Shown here piece by piece: positions 17,033-26,425 of a stretch of DNA of 64,000 nucleotides. Origin of the DNA: Pedobacter zeae (GTDB lineage Bacteria; Bacteroidota; Bacteroidia; Sphingobacteriales; Sphingobacteriaceae); assembly GCF_014196715.1 (NCBI RefSeq), contig NZ_JACIEF010000002.1:496001-560000 (forward strand), read 5' to 3'. Positions within the stretch are counted from its first letter, which is position 1. Every line of letters begins with the position of its first letter. The notes under the pieces were generated by a model, which was given only the letters and a program-made list of their open reading frames with translations, was not told the origin of the DNA and ran no database searches. Both the position numbers and the translations under genes were made by a program.

Positions 17033-18490
17033 ATGCAATTACAAGATTTACTTTACGGTGTAACGATTAAAGAATTGGTTGGTAGAACCGATAGGGAAAT
17101 CAATGCGCTGAATTTCGATTCACGTAAGGTAGGTAAAGGTGATGTTTTCTTTGCAATCGTTGGAACGTTGGCTGATGGGCATCAGTTTATCGATCAGACC
17201 ATTGCAGATGGAGCTACCGTGATTGTTTGCGAAAACCTGCCCGAACAGCTAAACGCAGAGGTAAGCTATATTAAGGTAGAAAATACTTCGGTGGCTTTGG
17301 GTATTATGGCCGGTAATTATTTTGGCAATCCTTCTGCCAGTTTAAAATTGGTAGGTATTACCGGTACAAACGGAAAAACCACCATCGCCACCATTTTATT
17401 TAAGTTGTTTAAAGCTTTAGGTTATAAAACCGGATTATTATCAACGGTCGAAAATTATATTAACGATACGGTAGTACCAGCTACGCATACTACACCAAAT
17501 CCCATTGCGCTCAACCAGCTTTTAAGGGATATGGTAAATGCCGGTTGCGATTACTGTTTTATGGAAGTGAGCTCGCATGCGGTAGCTCAGCACCGTATTG
17601 AAGGCTTAACGTTTGCGGGCGGCGTGTTCTCGAATATTACACACGACCATTTAGACTTTCATAAAACTTTCGATAGTTACCTGAAGGCTAAAAAGGCGTT
17701 TTTTGATGGTTTACCTAAATCTTCCTTTGCACTGACCAATACCGATGATAAAAACGGTATGGTGATGCTGCAGAATACCAGGGCACATAAAAAAACTTAT
17801 GCGCTTAAACAACTGGCCGATTTTAAAGCTAAAATTATTGAAAACCAGTTCAGCGGCTTGCACCTGGATATTGATAACGAAGACGTTTATTTTAAGCTGG
17901 TGGGATCTTTTAATGCCTACAACTTGCTTGCTGTATACGGTACAGCTGTTCTGCTCGAACAGGATAAATTAAAGGTGTTAACCCTCTTAAGCAGTTTGTC
18001 TGGTGCTGAAGGCCGTTTTGATTATATCACTTCGCCCGATAAAATTATTGGTATTGTAGATTACGCACATACACCCGATGCGGTGCAGAATGTACTGAGT
18101 ACCATTGCCAATATCCGTAAAGGTACCGAACAGGTCATTACGGTAATTGGCTGTGGTGGCGACCGTGATAAAACCAAACGTCCGGTAATGGCGCAGGTAG
18201 CCTGCGATTGGAGCGATAAAGTAATTCTGACTTCCGATAATCCGCGTACTGAAGATCCGCAAACGATTATCAACGAAATGGAAGCCGGTGTATCGCCAAG
18301 CAACAAGCGCAAAACCTTATCTATTTTAGACAGGAAAGAAGCCATTAAAACAGCCTGCCACTTGGCTCAGCCAGGAGACATTATTTTAATAGCCGGAAAA
18401 GGGCACGAAAAATACCAGGAAATAAACGGTGTTAAGAATCATTTTGATGATAAAGAAATTTTACTTGAACAATTAAACCCGATCAGCTAA
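17033..18490 (+). CDS. murE: UDP-MurNAc-L-Ala-D-Glu:meso-diaminopimelate ligase
   Basis: 485 residues. Adds the third stem residue to UDP-MurNAc-dipeptide using ATP. Mur ligase layout: N-terminal substrate domain, central ATPase with [12 protein letters not shown] (about residues 109-120), the THTTPNP and SSHAVAQHR substrate segments, and C-terminal domain with [10 protein letters not shown]. The DNPR motif is diagnostic for diaminopimelate rather than lysine, so the cell wall should be DAP-type, consistent with dapA at 33.5 kb. Its TAA shares its last base with the ATG of mraY. Confidence 0.97.
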   Translation: MQLQDLLYGVTIKELVGRTDREINALNFDSRKVGKGDVFFAIVGTLADGHQFIDQTIADGATVIVCENLPEQLNAEVSYIKVENTSVALGIMAGNYFGNPSASLKLVGITGTNGKTTIATILFKLFKALGYKTGLLSTVENYINDTVVPATHTTPNPIALNQLLRDMVNAGCDYCFMEVSSHAVAQHRIEGLTFAGGVFSNITHDHLDFHKTFDSYLKAKKAFFDGLPKSSFALTNTDDKNGMVMLQNTRAHKKTYALKQLADFKAKIIENQFSGLHLDIDNEDVYFKLVGSFNAYNLLAVYGTAVLLEQDKLKVLTLLSSLSGAEGRFDYITSPDKIIGIVDYAHTPDAVQNVLSTIANIRKGTEQVITVIGCGGDRDKTKRPVMAQVACDWSDKVILTSDNPRTEDPQTIINEMEAGVSPSNKRKTLSILDRKEAIKTACHLAQPGDIILIAGKGHEKYQEINGVKNHFDDKEILLEQLNPIS

Positions 18491-19737
18491 TGTTATATTT
18501 ATTATTCGAATACCTGCATAAGCATTACGACATTCCCGGATTGAGGTTGTTTCAATACATCACCTTCCGTGCTTCAGTTTCTATCATTTTATCGCTGATC
18601 ATCACTACGGTATATGGCCGGAGGCTGATCGATTTTTTGCATAAAAAACAGGTAGGGGAAACGGTAAGAAATTTAGGATTGGAAGGCCAGATGCAGAAAC
18701 AGGGTACCCCAACCATGGGTGGTATCATTATTTTGCTGGGTATTTTAATCCCTACATTGCTTTTTGCCAATATTACCAATATCTATGTTATTCTGATGGT
18801 GATTACCACGATCTGGATGGGAGCAATTGGCTTTTTGGATGATTATATCAAAGTTTTCAAGAAAAATAAAGAAGGCCTGGCCGGTCGTTTCAAGGTGGTT
18901 GGTCAGGTAGGATTGGGACTCATTGTTGGTACTACAATGTATTTTCATCCCAATATCGTAGTAAGAGAAACGGTTCAGGATAATGTGAAAAATACGTCTT
19001 CTGTGCCAATGGTATTGCGCCAGAAAGGTGAAACTTTTTATTATACCCAGGATGTAAAATCGACTAAAACCAATATGCCTTTTTATAAGAACAATGAGTT
19101 CGATTATGCCAAGGTGCTGAAGTTTTTAGGCGGCGATTACCAGAAGTATGCTTTTATTATCTTTTTGGCTTTTACAGTATTTATCATCACTGCGGTTTCG
19201 AACGGAGCAAATATTACTGACGGTATTGATGGGCTTGCAACAGGTACTTCTGCCGTAATTGGCATTACCCTGGGTATTTTGGCTTATGTTTCCGGTAACA
19301 CGATCATGGCTGATTACCTGAATATCATGTATATCCCTAATTCCGCAGAGCTGATGATTTTTGCCGGAGCGTTTGTTGGAGCATGTGTTGGTTTCCTCTG
19401 GTACAATTCTTACCCCGCTCAGATTTTTATGGGCGATACCGGAAGTTTGGCTATAGGAGGTATTATTGCCGCTTTTGCGCTGATGATCCGTAAAGAACTT
19501 TTGATCCCGATTTTATGTGGAATATTCCTGGTAGAACTGGTTTCGGTAATTATGCAGGTTTCTTACTTTAAGTATACCAAGAAGAAGTTTGGAGAGGGGC
19601 GCCGGATTTTCCTGATGTCGCCATTACACCACCATTACCAGAAAAAGGGCTACCACGAAGCCAAAATTGTAACACGCTTTTGGATCATTGGAATCATGCT
19701 GGCCATTATGACCATTGTAACACTTAAGCTAAGGTAG
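18490..19737 (+). CDS. mraY: Phospho-N-acetylmuramoyl-pentapeptide transferase
   Basis: 415 residues, about 10 helices. Makes lipid I from UDP-MurNAc-pentapeptide and undecaprenyl phosphate at the inner membrane. Signatures: [41 protein letters not shown] and [11 protein letters not shown] near the C-terminus. It is longer than the E. coli enzyme by about 55 residues because of an insert around 155-215, common in Bacteroidota. It overlaps murE by one base. murF, often found before mraY in other phyla, is absent here. Confidence 0.98.
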   Translation: MLYLLFEYLHKHYDIPGLRLFQYITFRASVSIILSLIITTVYGRRLIDFLHKKQVGETVRNLGLEGQMQKQGTPTMGGIIILLGILIPTLLFANITNIYVILMVITTIWMGAIGFLDDYIKVFKKNKEGLAGRFKVVGQVGLGLIVGTTMYFHPNIVVRETVQDNVKNTSSVPMVLRQKGETFYYTQDVKSTKTNMPFYKNNEFDYAKVLKFLGGDYQKYAFIIFLAFTVFIITAVSNGANITDGIDGLATGTSAVIGITLGILAYVSGNTIMADYLNIMYIPNSAELMIFAGAFVGACVGFLWYNSYPAQIFMGDTGSLAIGGIIAAFALMIRKELLIPILCGIFLVELVSVIMQVSYFKYTKKKFGEGRRIFLMSPLHHHYQKKGYHEAKIVTRFWIIGIMLAIMTIVTLKLR

Positions 19738-19875
19738 AAAGTATAAGGTTTAGGGGTAGGATTTATTACTCCGATTTAAAAAGAATAACAAGGTGCCCCG
19801 GGTATCCTGAATAATGAAAAAATTATTGAGTAGTACTTGATACTAATACTTACTACTCGATGCTAAAAAAATAAA
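19738..19875 (+). repeat. Spacer with GATACT-type repeats and inverted repeat
   Basis: 138-bp spacer between mraY and murD. It has an 8-bp inverted repeat, GAGTAGTA (19828-19835) / TACTACTC (19851-19858), flanking TTGATACTAATACT. It looks like a degenerate member of the simple-repeat spacers that also precede murE, murG and murC. Confidence 0.55.
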
Positions 19876-21264
19876 ATGAGCACAAGTAACATCACATCTA
19901 GCAATACTACGTCAGCAATGACCGGGCAGGGCCGTGTGGTTATTCTTGGCGCCGGCGAAAGCGGTGTTGGTGCTGCAAAGCTGGCACAGGCCAAAGGTTT
20001 CGAGGTATTTGTTTCCGATTATGGTGTAATTGCCGACAAGTATAAAGCTGCTCTTGAAAAACTGGGTGTGCCTTTCGAATCTGAAAAGCATAGCGAAGAA
20101 TTAATTCTGAGTGCCACTGAAGTGATTAAGAGCCCTGGTATTCCGCCTACGGCTCCAATTGTTAAAAAATTGGTAGCAAAGGGTATCCCGGTGATTTCGG
20201 AAATCGAGTTTGCCAAACGCTATACCGCCGCTAAAACCATTTGCATTACCGGCTCAAACGGAAAATCGACCACAAGCCTGTTAACTTATCACATTTTAAA
20301 AAATGCTGGTTTAAATGTAGGCTTGGCTGGTAATATCGGGCAGAGTTTTGCAGCTCAGGTGGCTACCGATCAATATGATTATTATGTGCTTGAAATTTCG
20401 AGTTTCATGCTCGATGATATGTTTGAGTTTAAGGCAGACATTGCAGTTTTATTGAATATCACGCCCGATCATTTAGACCGGTACGATTATAAACTGGAGA
20501 ATTATGCAGCATCAAAAATGCGCATTATCCAAAACCAGACGGCAAATGATGTTTTCATTTACTGTGCCGATGATGAGGAAAGCTTAAAAGCCATGGCCAT
20601 TGCCAAACCTCTTGCCAAAACTTATCCTTTTTCGATTGTAAAACCGGTTGAAACAGGTGCTTACTTAGAAGAAACAACTATACATATCCTTACTGAACCA
20701 ACTAATCAACTAACCATGTCTATTTCAGATTTAGCCTTACAGGGCAAGCACAACGTTTATAATTCTATGGCTTCTGGCATTGTAGCTAAAGTTTTAGAAC
20801 TAAGAAATGAATCTATCCGCGAAAGCATGGGTAATTTCAAGAACATTGAACATCGCCTGGAGCATGTAGCTAAAATTTCTGGAATCGATTTTATCAACGA
20901 TAGTAAGGCTACCAATGTAAATTCTACCTGGTATGCCCTGGAAAGTATGACCAGCGATGTTGTACTCATTATGGGCGGTGTTGATAAAGGCAACGACTAC
21001 AGCATGCTTAAAGATCTGGTAAGAAGTAAGGTTAAGGCGATAGTTTGTTTAGGTAAAGACAATAAACGCATCCACGATGCTTTTGAGGAAGATGTAGAGG
21101 TAATTGTAAATACTTTTTCGGCTGATGAGGCTGCTCAAATTGCGTTTCACCTGGCTAAACGTGGCGATACGGTTTTGCTCTCGCCAGCTTGTGCAAGTTT
21201 TGATTTGTTTAAAAATTATGAAGACCGCGGTAACCAGTTTAAAGCGGCAGTTAGAGAATTATAA
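19876..21264 (+). CDS. murD: UDP-N-acetylmuramoyl-L-alanine:D-glutamate ligase
   Basis: 462 residues. Adds D-glutamate to UDP-MurNAc-L-Ala in the cytoplasm. N-terminal nucleotide-sugar domain with VILGAGESGVGAA, then ATPase domain with ITGSNGKSTT (about residues 127-136), NITPDHLDRY, and the C-terminal domain with NDSKATNVNST and LLSPACASFDLF. The first 14 residues are Ser/Thr/Asn-rich and dispensable, so ATG 19918 is a plausible alternative start. It ends 11 nt before ftsW. Confidence 0.97.
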   Translation: MSTSNITSSNTTSAMTGQGRVVILGAGESGVGAAKLAQAKGFEVFVSDYGVIADKYKAALEKLGVPFESEKHSEELILSATEVIKSPGIPPTAPIVKKLVAKGIPVISEIEFAKRYTAAKTICITGSNGKSTTSLLTYHILKNAGLNVGLAGNIGQSFAAQVATDQYDYYVLEISSFMLDDMFEFKADIAVLLNITPDHLDRYDYKLENYAASKMRIIQNQTANDVFIYCADDEESLKAMAIAKPLAKTYPFSIVKPVETGAYLEETTIHILTEPTNQLTMSISDLALQGKHNVYNSMASGIVAKVLELRNESIRESMGNFKNIEHRLEHVAKISGIDFINDSKATNVNSTWYALESMTSDVVLIMGGVDKGNDYSMLKDLVRSKVKAIVCLGKDNKRIHDAFEEDVEVIVNTFSADEAAQIAFHLAKRGDTVLLSPACASFDLFKNYEDRGNQFKAAVREL

Positions 21265-21275
21265 TAGGAGGCTCA

Positions 21276-22466
21276 ATGATGTTGCAGGCACTACTTAATA
21301 AAACCAAAGGCGACAGGTGGATCTGGTTGATCATCATCCTGCTTTCGCTTATATCAGTAATGGCAGTGTATAGCGCAACGGGAACTTTGGCATATAAAAA
21401 GGGCGAAGCAGTTGAAAAGCTTTTGTTAACCAAACACCTGATTTTTGTGTTGTTGGGTATTGGCATGATTTATATCGCCCACCTGCTCGATTACCGTTAT
21501 TATGCCGGTATTTCGAAGGTGCTCATGATTGTAACCATTCCTTTGCTGTTTTATACGCTGATATTCGGAACCAACTTAAACGATGCATCGCGCTGGGTGA
21601 AAATTCCGGTAATCGGGCTGACCTTCCAAACGTCCGATTTGGCCAAGCTTGCATTGATTACATTTTTGGCGCGTATGCTCACCAAAAAACAAGAGAATAT
21701 TAAAGATGTAAAAGAATCATTTATACCAATTATGGGATCGGTTTGTGTAGTGTTTGTGTTAATTGCACTGGCCAACCTCTCTACCGCATTAATGTTGTTT
21801 GGTGTAAGTATTTTGCTGTTAATTATCGGACGGATCAGTATCAAGCAGATTGCCATAGTTTGTGCAGGTGGCTTTATCCTGTTAATGTTTGTTTTCTTTT
21901 TAGGTCCAAGGAGGAAAACTTACATGTCGCGTATAAACTCGTTTATGCACCCCGAAATGCAGCATTCAGATAAAACTTTCCAGGCAGACCAGGCAAAAAT
22001 TGCTTTGGCTACTGGTGGTGTTTTTGGTAAAGGACCAGGTAATAGTACACAACGCAATTTCCTGCCACACCCGTATTCGGATTTTATTTTCGCCATTATT
22101 ATTGAAGAATGGGGAACTGTGGGAGGAATTGTAATCATGATACTATACCTGGTGCTTTTATACCGGTGTATTAAGATTGTCACGCGGGCACCCAAGGCCT
22201 TTGGGGCACTGCTTGCAGCAGGGCTAAGTTTCAGCCTTACCATTCAGGCTTTTGCCAATATGGCGGTAGCAGTTGGTTTAGGTCCGGTTACCGGGGTTCC
22301 GCTTCCGCTGGTTAGCATGGGAGGTACTTCCATGATTTTTACCAGTGTGGCTTTTGGCATTATTTTAAGTGTAAGCCGTGATGTGGAAGAAAATGCAAAA
22401 TTGACTTCGAAAGAAGAAAAGACAAATAATAAAATCATCGTTGGAGAGATTCTGGCGATGGCTTAA
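21276..22466 (+). CDS. ftsW: Septal peptidoglycan glycosyltransferase FtsW (SEDS family)
   Basis: 396 residues, about 10 helices. Polymerises lipid II glycan strands with FtsI at the septum. SEDS features: SVMAVYSATGTLAY at the first periplasmic loop, the conserved GASRWV-like segment here as DASRWVKIP, KTFQADQAKIALATGG, GKGPGNSTQRNFLPHPYSDFI with the catalytic-site region, and VTGVPLPLVSMGGTSM near the C-terminus. Two ATG codons in a row. The position in the cluster favours FtsW over RodA. Confidence 0.95.
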   Translation: MMLQALLNKTKGDRWIWLIIILLSLISVMAVYSATGTLAYKKGEAVEKLLLTKHLIFVLLGIGMIYIAHLLDYRYYAGISKVLMIVTIPLLFYTLIFGTNLNDASRWVKIPVIGLTFQTSDLAKLALITFLARMLTKKQENIKDVKESFIPIMGSVCVVFVLIALANLSTALMLFGVSILLLIIGRISIKQIAIVCAGGFILLMFVFFLGPRRKTYMSRINSFMHPEMQHSDKTFQADQAKIALATGGVFGKGPGNSTQRNFLPHPYSDFIFAIIIEEWGTVGGIVIMILYLVLLYRCIKIVTRAPKAFGALLAAGLSFSLTIQAFANMAVAVGLGPVTGVPLPLVSMGGTSMIFTSVAFGIILSVSRDVEENAKLTSKEEKTNNKIIVGEILAMA

Positions 22467-22639
22467 TGAAGGTTGAACGGTCGAAGGTGGAGGGTTGAGT
22501 GTTGGAATGCTTAGAGCGTTGAAAGGTTGAAAAATTAAACCAGGCACCAAAATACTTTATGCCTTCGTGGTAAATAAACTTAGTGCGCTTTGCGAAAACC
22601 TTGCGCGCTTTGCGGTTAAAAAAATTAATTAAACAGTAA
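22467..22639 (+). repeat. Spacer made of GGTTGAA and CTTYGTG/CTTTGCG repeats
   Basis: 173 bp between ftsW and murG. The first half is approximate GGTTGAA-type repeats. The second half reads CTTCGTGG, CTTAGTGCG, CTTTGCG, CTTGCGCG, CTTTGCGG, each separated by A-rich runs. The same type of sequence (CTTAGTGCCTCGTGGTTTAA) recurs at 57706-57725 before the GH31 gene, so this is a dispersed intergenic repeat family. Confidence 0.6.
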
Positions 22640-23743
22640 ATGAATAATTCCCCAAAAATTATCATATCAGGTGGTGGCACCGGCGGGCACATTTTTCCCG
22701 CCGTAGCCATAGCCAATGCGCTTAAACGCTTGGTCCCTTCCTGTGATATTTTATTTGTGGGCGCAACAGGCCGGATGGAAATGGAAAAGGTTCCTGCGGC
22801 CGGATATAAGATTATTGGCTTAAACATCAGCGGAATGCAACGCGGCTCGATTGTGAAAAATCTGGCACTTCCATTTAAGGTTATCGGTAGCGTAAATAAA
22901 GCGATACAGATTATTAAAGAGTTTAAGCCCGATGCCGTTGTGGGGGTAGGTGGTTACGCCTCCGGGCCTTTGTTGTATGCAGCTTCCTTAAAAGGAATCC
23001 CTTACCTCATCCAGGAACAGAATTCTTATGCCGGCGTAACCAATAAATGGTTGGGTAAAAAAGCATCCAAAATATGCGTTGCTTTTGATGGGATGGATCA
23101 GTTTTTTCCTGCAGATAGAATTTTAAAAACCGGAAACCCTGTCCGGAAGGAAGTAGTAGACATCCAGGGGAAACATTTTCAGGGTGCAGAGCTGCTAAAA
23201 CTCGATCCCTTGAAAAAGACCATTATGGTTACCGGGGGTAGTTTGGGCGCCGGAACGCTGAATAAAGCAATTGAAAAACACCTGCCTGATATTATTGCGC
23301 AGGATGTGCAGGTGATCTGGCAAACAGGTAAATATTATTACCAGGGGATTGTTGAAAGGTTGGGGCTTGATTATCATCCAAACGTTCGCATCCTTGAGTT
23401 TTTAAATAAGATGGACCTGGCTTATGCTGCTGCCGATGTTATCATCAGCAGGGCAGGGGCGGGAACCATTGCTGAACTTTGTTTGATCAGAAAACCGGTT
23501 ATTTTGGTGCCTTCGCCAAATGTGGCAGAAGATCACCAAACCAAAAATGCAATGGCATTGGTGAAAAACGGAGCAGCACTGTTAATTAACGACCGCTCTG
23601 CCGAAGATACTTTGGTAAAGGCAGCCCTCGAACTTTTAAATCATAAAGAACAGGGCGAAAAGCTTGCTGAAAATATAGGTAAAATGGCACTGCCCGAAGC
23701 CGACGAAATTATTGCCGGCGAGGTATTGAAATTGATTAAATAA
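22640..23743 (+). CDS. murG: Undecaprenyldiphospho-muramoylpentapeptide N-acetylglucosaminyltransferase
   Basis: 367 residues, GT28 family, peripheral on the inner face of the cytoplasmic membrane. Adds GlcNAc to lipid I to make lipid II. Signatures: SGGGTGGHIFPAVAIA at residues 8-23, VGVGGYASGP, QEQNSYAGVTNK, and the C-terminal donor-binding stretch ISRAGAGTIAELC with VPSPNVAEDHQ. Complete. Confidence 0.97.
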   Translation: MNNSPKIIISGGGTGGHIFPAVAIANALKRLVPSCDILFVGATGRMEMEKVPAAGYKIIGLNISGMQRGSIVKNLALPFKVIGSVNKAIQIIKEFKPDAVVGVGGYASGPLLYAASLKGIPYLIQEQNSYAGVTNKWLGKKASKICVAFDGMDQFFPADRILKTGNPVRKEVVDIQGKHFQGAELLKLDPLKKTIMVTGGSLGAGTLNKAIEKHLPDIIAQDVQVIWQTGKYYYQGIVERLGLDYHPNVRILEFLNKMDLAYAAADVIISRAGAGTIAELCLIRKPVILVPSPNVAEDHQTKNAMALVKNGAALLINDRSAEDTLVKAALELLNHKEQGEKLAENIGKMALPEADEIIAGEVLKLIK

Positions 23744-23851
23744 GAGATATGAAAAAACAGATGGGAGATAGGAGAAATTAGATTTGAGATTAGGCTTTAT
23801 GTCGCATTCTCAAGTCTCAAATCCCTTATCTAGCATCTCAAATCAAAAAAA
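23744..23851 (+). repeat. Spacer with TTTGAGA inverted repeats
   Basis: 108 bp between murG and murC. GATTTGAGA (23781-23789) can pair with either of two identical TCTCAAATC copies (23815-23823 and 23836-23844). This would form alternative hairpins just ahead of murC. Confidence 0.6.
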
Positions 23852-25207
23852 ATGGAATTAAGTAAAATAAACAGGGTTTTCTTTGTAGGTATCGGTGGTA
23901 TCGGCATGAGTGCACTTGCCCGTTATTTTGCTAAACGCGGGCAGGTGGTTTGTGGTTATGATAAGACCAGGACCAAGCTGACCGAAAAACTGGAACAGGA
24001 AGGTATTTTAATTACCTACATAGATGAAGCTGCCTCATTGCCTTCTTCATTTTTAGAGAATGAGGACGATACCCTGGTGGTTTATACACCGGCTATAAGA
24101 AAAGACTCGAAGATTTTAAATCACTTCATGGATAAAGGTTTTAGCCTTAAAAAGCGTTCTGAGGTATTGGGCATTATCAGTAAGGGGATGTTTTGCATTG
24201 CCGTTGCCGGTACTCACGGTAAAACCACCACTTCATCAATTGTAGCGCACATTTTAAAAGATACAGGTTACGATTGTACGGCATTTTTAGGCGGCATAAC
24301 CACTAATTACAATAGTAATGTCCTTTTTGGCGATAATAATGTGGTTGTGGTAGAAGCTGATGAGTATGACCGTTCTTTCCTGACCTTACATCCAGACATG
24401 GCCGTAGTAACTTCTATGGATGCCGATCACCTGGATATTTATGGTGATAAAAGCCACCTTGAAGAATCTTTCAGGTTGTTCGCCGGACAGCTGAAGGCCG
24501 AAGGGACGCTGTATGTACACGAAGGATTGCCTTTAGAAAACAGTATCAGTTATGCAGCCAGTAACACTGCGTCTGTAAAAGCGGGGAACCTGCGGGTTGA
24601 AGGTTCCAGGTTTGTATTCGATTATGCCGATGCTACGCATAACATAAAAGACATCAGCCTAATGCTGCCGGGAAAACATAATGTAGAGAATACCACTGTG
24701 GCCATTGCAATTGCCCTGGCTTTAGGTATCGATGCAGATAAGGTAAAACAGGCTGTTGCCAATTTTAAAGGGGTTAAGCGCCGTTTCGAATATATTGTAA
24801 ATAATGGCAATCAGATTTATATCGATGATTATGCACATCATCCTGAAGAGCTGAAAGCCTGCTTTGATGCGGTACGGCAGTTGTATCCTGATAAAAAACT
24901 AACAGTGGTTTTTCAGCCGCACCTGTTTACCCGTACGCGGGATTTTGCAGATGAATTTGCAAAAGTTTTAAGCACTGCCGATGAATTGCTGCTGCTAGAA
25001 ATTTATCCGGCAAGAGAATTGCCGCTTGAGGGTATAAATGCACAGTTTTTACTGGATAAGGTTACCCTGAGTGAAAAGAAAATATGTGGAAAAGATTTTG
25101 TGGTTCAGTACGTTAAGGACACAAAACCTGAATTAATTTTAACGGTAGGTGCCGGTGATATTGATACGATTATCGAACCTTTAAAAAATACATTAAACAA
25201 TGCTTAA
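23852..25207 (+). CDS. murC: UDP-N-acetylmuramate:L-alanine ligase
   Basis: 451 residues. Adds L-alanine to UDP-MurNAc, the first stem-peptide step. N-terminal VFFVGIGGIGMSALARY (about residues 9-25), ATPase loop AGTHGKTTTSS (about 119-129), EADEYDRSF, MDADHLDIYG, and C-terminal DDYAHHPEE and FQPHLFTRT. Complete and typical. It overlaps ftsQ by 8 nt. Confidence 0.97.
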   Translation: MELSKINRVFFVGIGGIGMSALARYFAKRGQVVCGYDKTRTKLTEKLEQEGILITYIDEAASLPSSFLENEDDTLVVYTPAIRKDSKILNHFMDKGFSLKKRSEVLGIISKGMFCIAVAGTHGKTTTSSIVAHILKDTGYDCTAFLGGITTNYNSNVLFGDNNVVVVEADEYDRSFLTLHPDMAVVTSMDADHLDIYGDKSHLEESFRLFAGQLKAEGTLYVHEGLPLENSISYAASNTASVKAGNLRVEGSRFVFDYADATHNIKDISLMLPGKHNVENTTVAIAIALALGIDADKVKQAVANFKGVKRRFEYIVNNGNQIYIDDYAHHPEELKACFDAVRQLYPDKKLTVVFQPHLFTRTRDFADEFAKVLSTADELLLLEIYPARELPLEGINAQFLLDKVTLSEKKICGKDFVVQYVKDTKPELILTVGAGDIDTIIEPLKNTLNNA

Positions 25208-26420
25208 ACGAATAAACTGGAGTGCAATTTTTACCGGCTTTGCCTGGCTGATCAGCCTGGCAGGGGTGGTTGTGCTTTTGGGGTTTATCAATGTTAAAAA
25301 GCAGACGGTTAAGTGTACCGATGTTAAAATTATCATCCCGGGTGCTGATAATTTTATTGAGCGCGAAGAAATTGACGAGATTTTAAAGCAAGATCAGGGG
25401 GTATTGCTGGGCAGAAACCTGGAGAATATCAATATCCATAAAATTGAGCAAAAACTGCAATCCAACCCTTATATCGGTTTTGCCAAAGTGTATGTAGATA
25501 TGGATGGGGTGCTGCACATCGAAGTAAAACAGCGCCAGCCTATTGTACGTATTTTAAATGAAAACGGACAGGATTTTTACATCGATAATGATGGCTTAAA
25601 AATGCCTATTTCATCAAACTTTACTGCCAATGTTTTGGTTGCAACTGGTCATATTACCGAAGTTTTTGGCAGCAGGGTTGATACTTTGCATACCCAGTTA
25701 GGACGCGATCTGTATAAAACGGCGCTGTACATTAAAAAAGATACCCTTTGGGATTCGCAGATCGAACAGATTGTGGTTGATCAGAAAAACGACATCACAT
25801 TAATCCCAAGGGTGGGTAACCAGCGTATTATTCTGGGGAATGCCGATTCGCTTGAAAAGAAAATGAAAAACCTGTTGCTGTTTTATAAAAAGGCAATGCC
25901 GCAGGTAGGTTGGGATACTTATAAAACCATTAATATTAAATATACCAACCAGATTGTTTGCGAGAAAAGAGATTCGACAGAGTTAGGGAAAAAATCGAAA
26001 ACATTTTCGGCAGCTGATAGTTTGAGGATACAGCGTAACGTAGCGGACTCGCTGATCAGAAGTACCATCAATACCATAATGGACGACCGCCCTGAAGCCG
26101 ATCAGCCGAAAGAAGCAGCCCCTAAAAAGCCCGAACCTAAAAAGGTAGAAGCCAGGAAAGAGGAATTAAAGAAACCCGAAGTAAAAAAGGTAACGCCTGC
26201 AAAAGCAGAACCAACAAAAAAAGAAGAAAAAAAACCGGCAACAACGCAGGCCAATAAACCTAAGGAAGTGAAGCCGGCAGATAAAAAAGAAAAACCGAAG
26301 CAAGCGGTAACAACACAGCCAAAGCCGGCAAAATCTGAGGCAGATTTAAAAAAGCAGCGAGAAGCGAGGGAGAAAGAAATCAAAGCCCTGGAAAAATTGT
26401 ATAAAACTCAGCAAAATTAA
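25200..26420 (+). CDS. ftsQ: FtsQ/DivIB-type division protein with long charged C-terminal tail
   Basis: 406 residues, bitopic: short cytosolic tail, helix about 8-30, POTRA-like domain (about 36-110), FtsQ core to about 285. Then comes a tail of about 110 residues made almost entirely of Lys, Pro, Glu, Ala and Thr. E. coli FtsQ is 276 residues, so the tail is the excess. The composition recalls periplasmic spacers such as TonB and TolA and could reach through or bind peptidoglycan. Links FtsL to the rest of the divisome. Between murC and ftsA in the usual order. Confidence 0.9.
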   Translation: MLKRINWSAIFTGFAWLISLAGVVVLLGFINVKKQTVKCTDVKIIIPGADNFIEREEIDEILKQDQGVLLGRNLENINIHKIEQKLQSNPYIGFAKVYVDMDGVLHIEVKQRQPIVRILNENGQDFYIDNDGLKMPISSNFTANVLVATGHITEVFGSRVDTLHTQLGRDLYKTALYIKKDTLWDSQIEQIVVDQKNDITLIPRVGNQRIILGNADSLEKKMKNLLLFYKKAMPQVGWDTYKTINIKYTNQIVCEKRDSTELGKKSKTFSAADSLRIQRNVADSLIRSTINTIMDDRPEADQPKEAAPKKPEPKKVEARKEELKKPEVKKVTPAKAEPTKKEEKKPATTQANKPKEVKPADKKEKPKQAVTTQPKPAKSEADLKKQREAREKEIKALEKLYKTQQN

Positions 26421-26425
26421 CGAAT

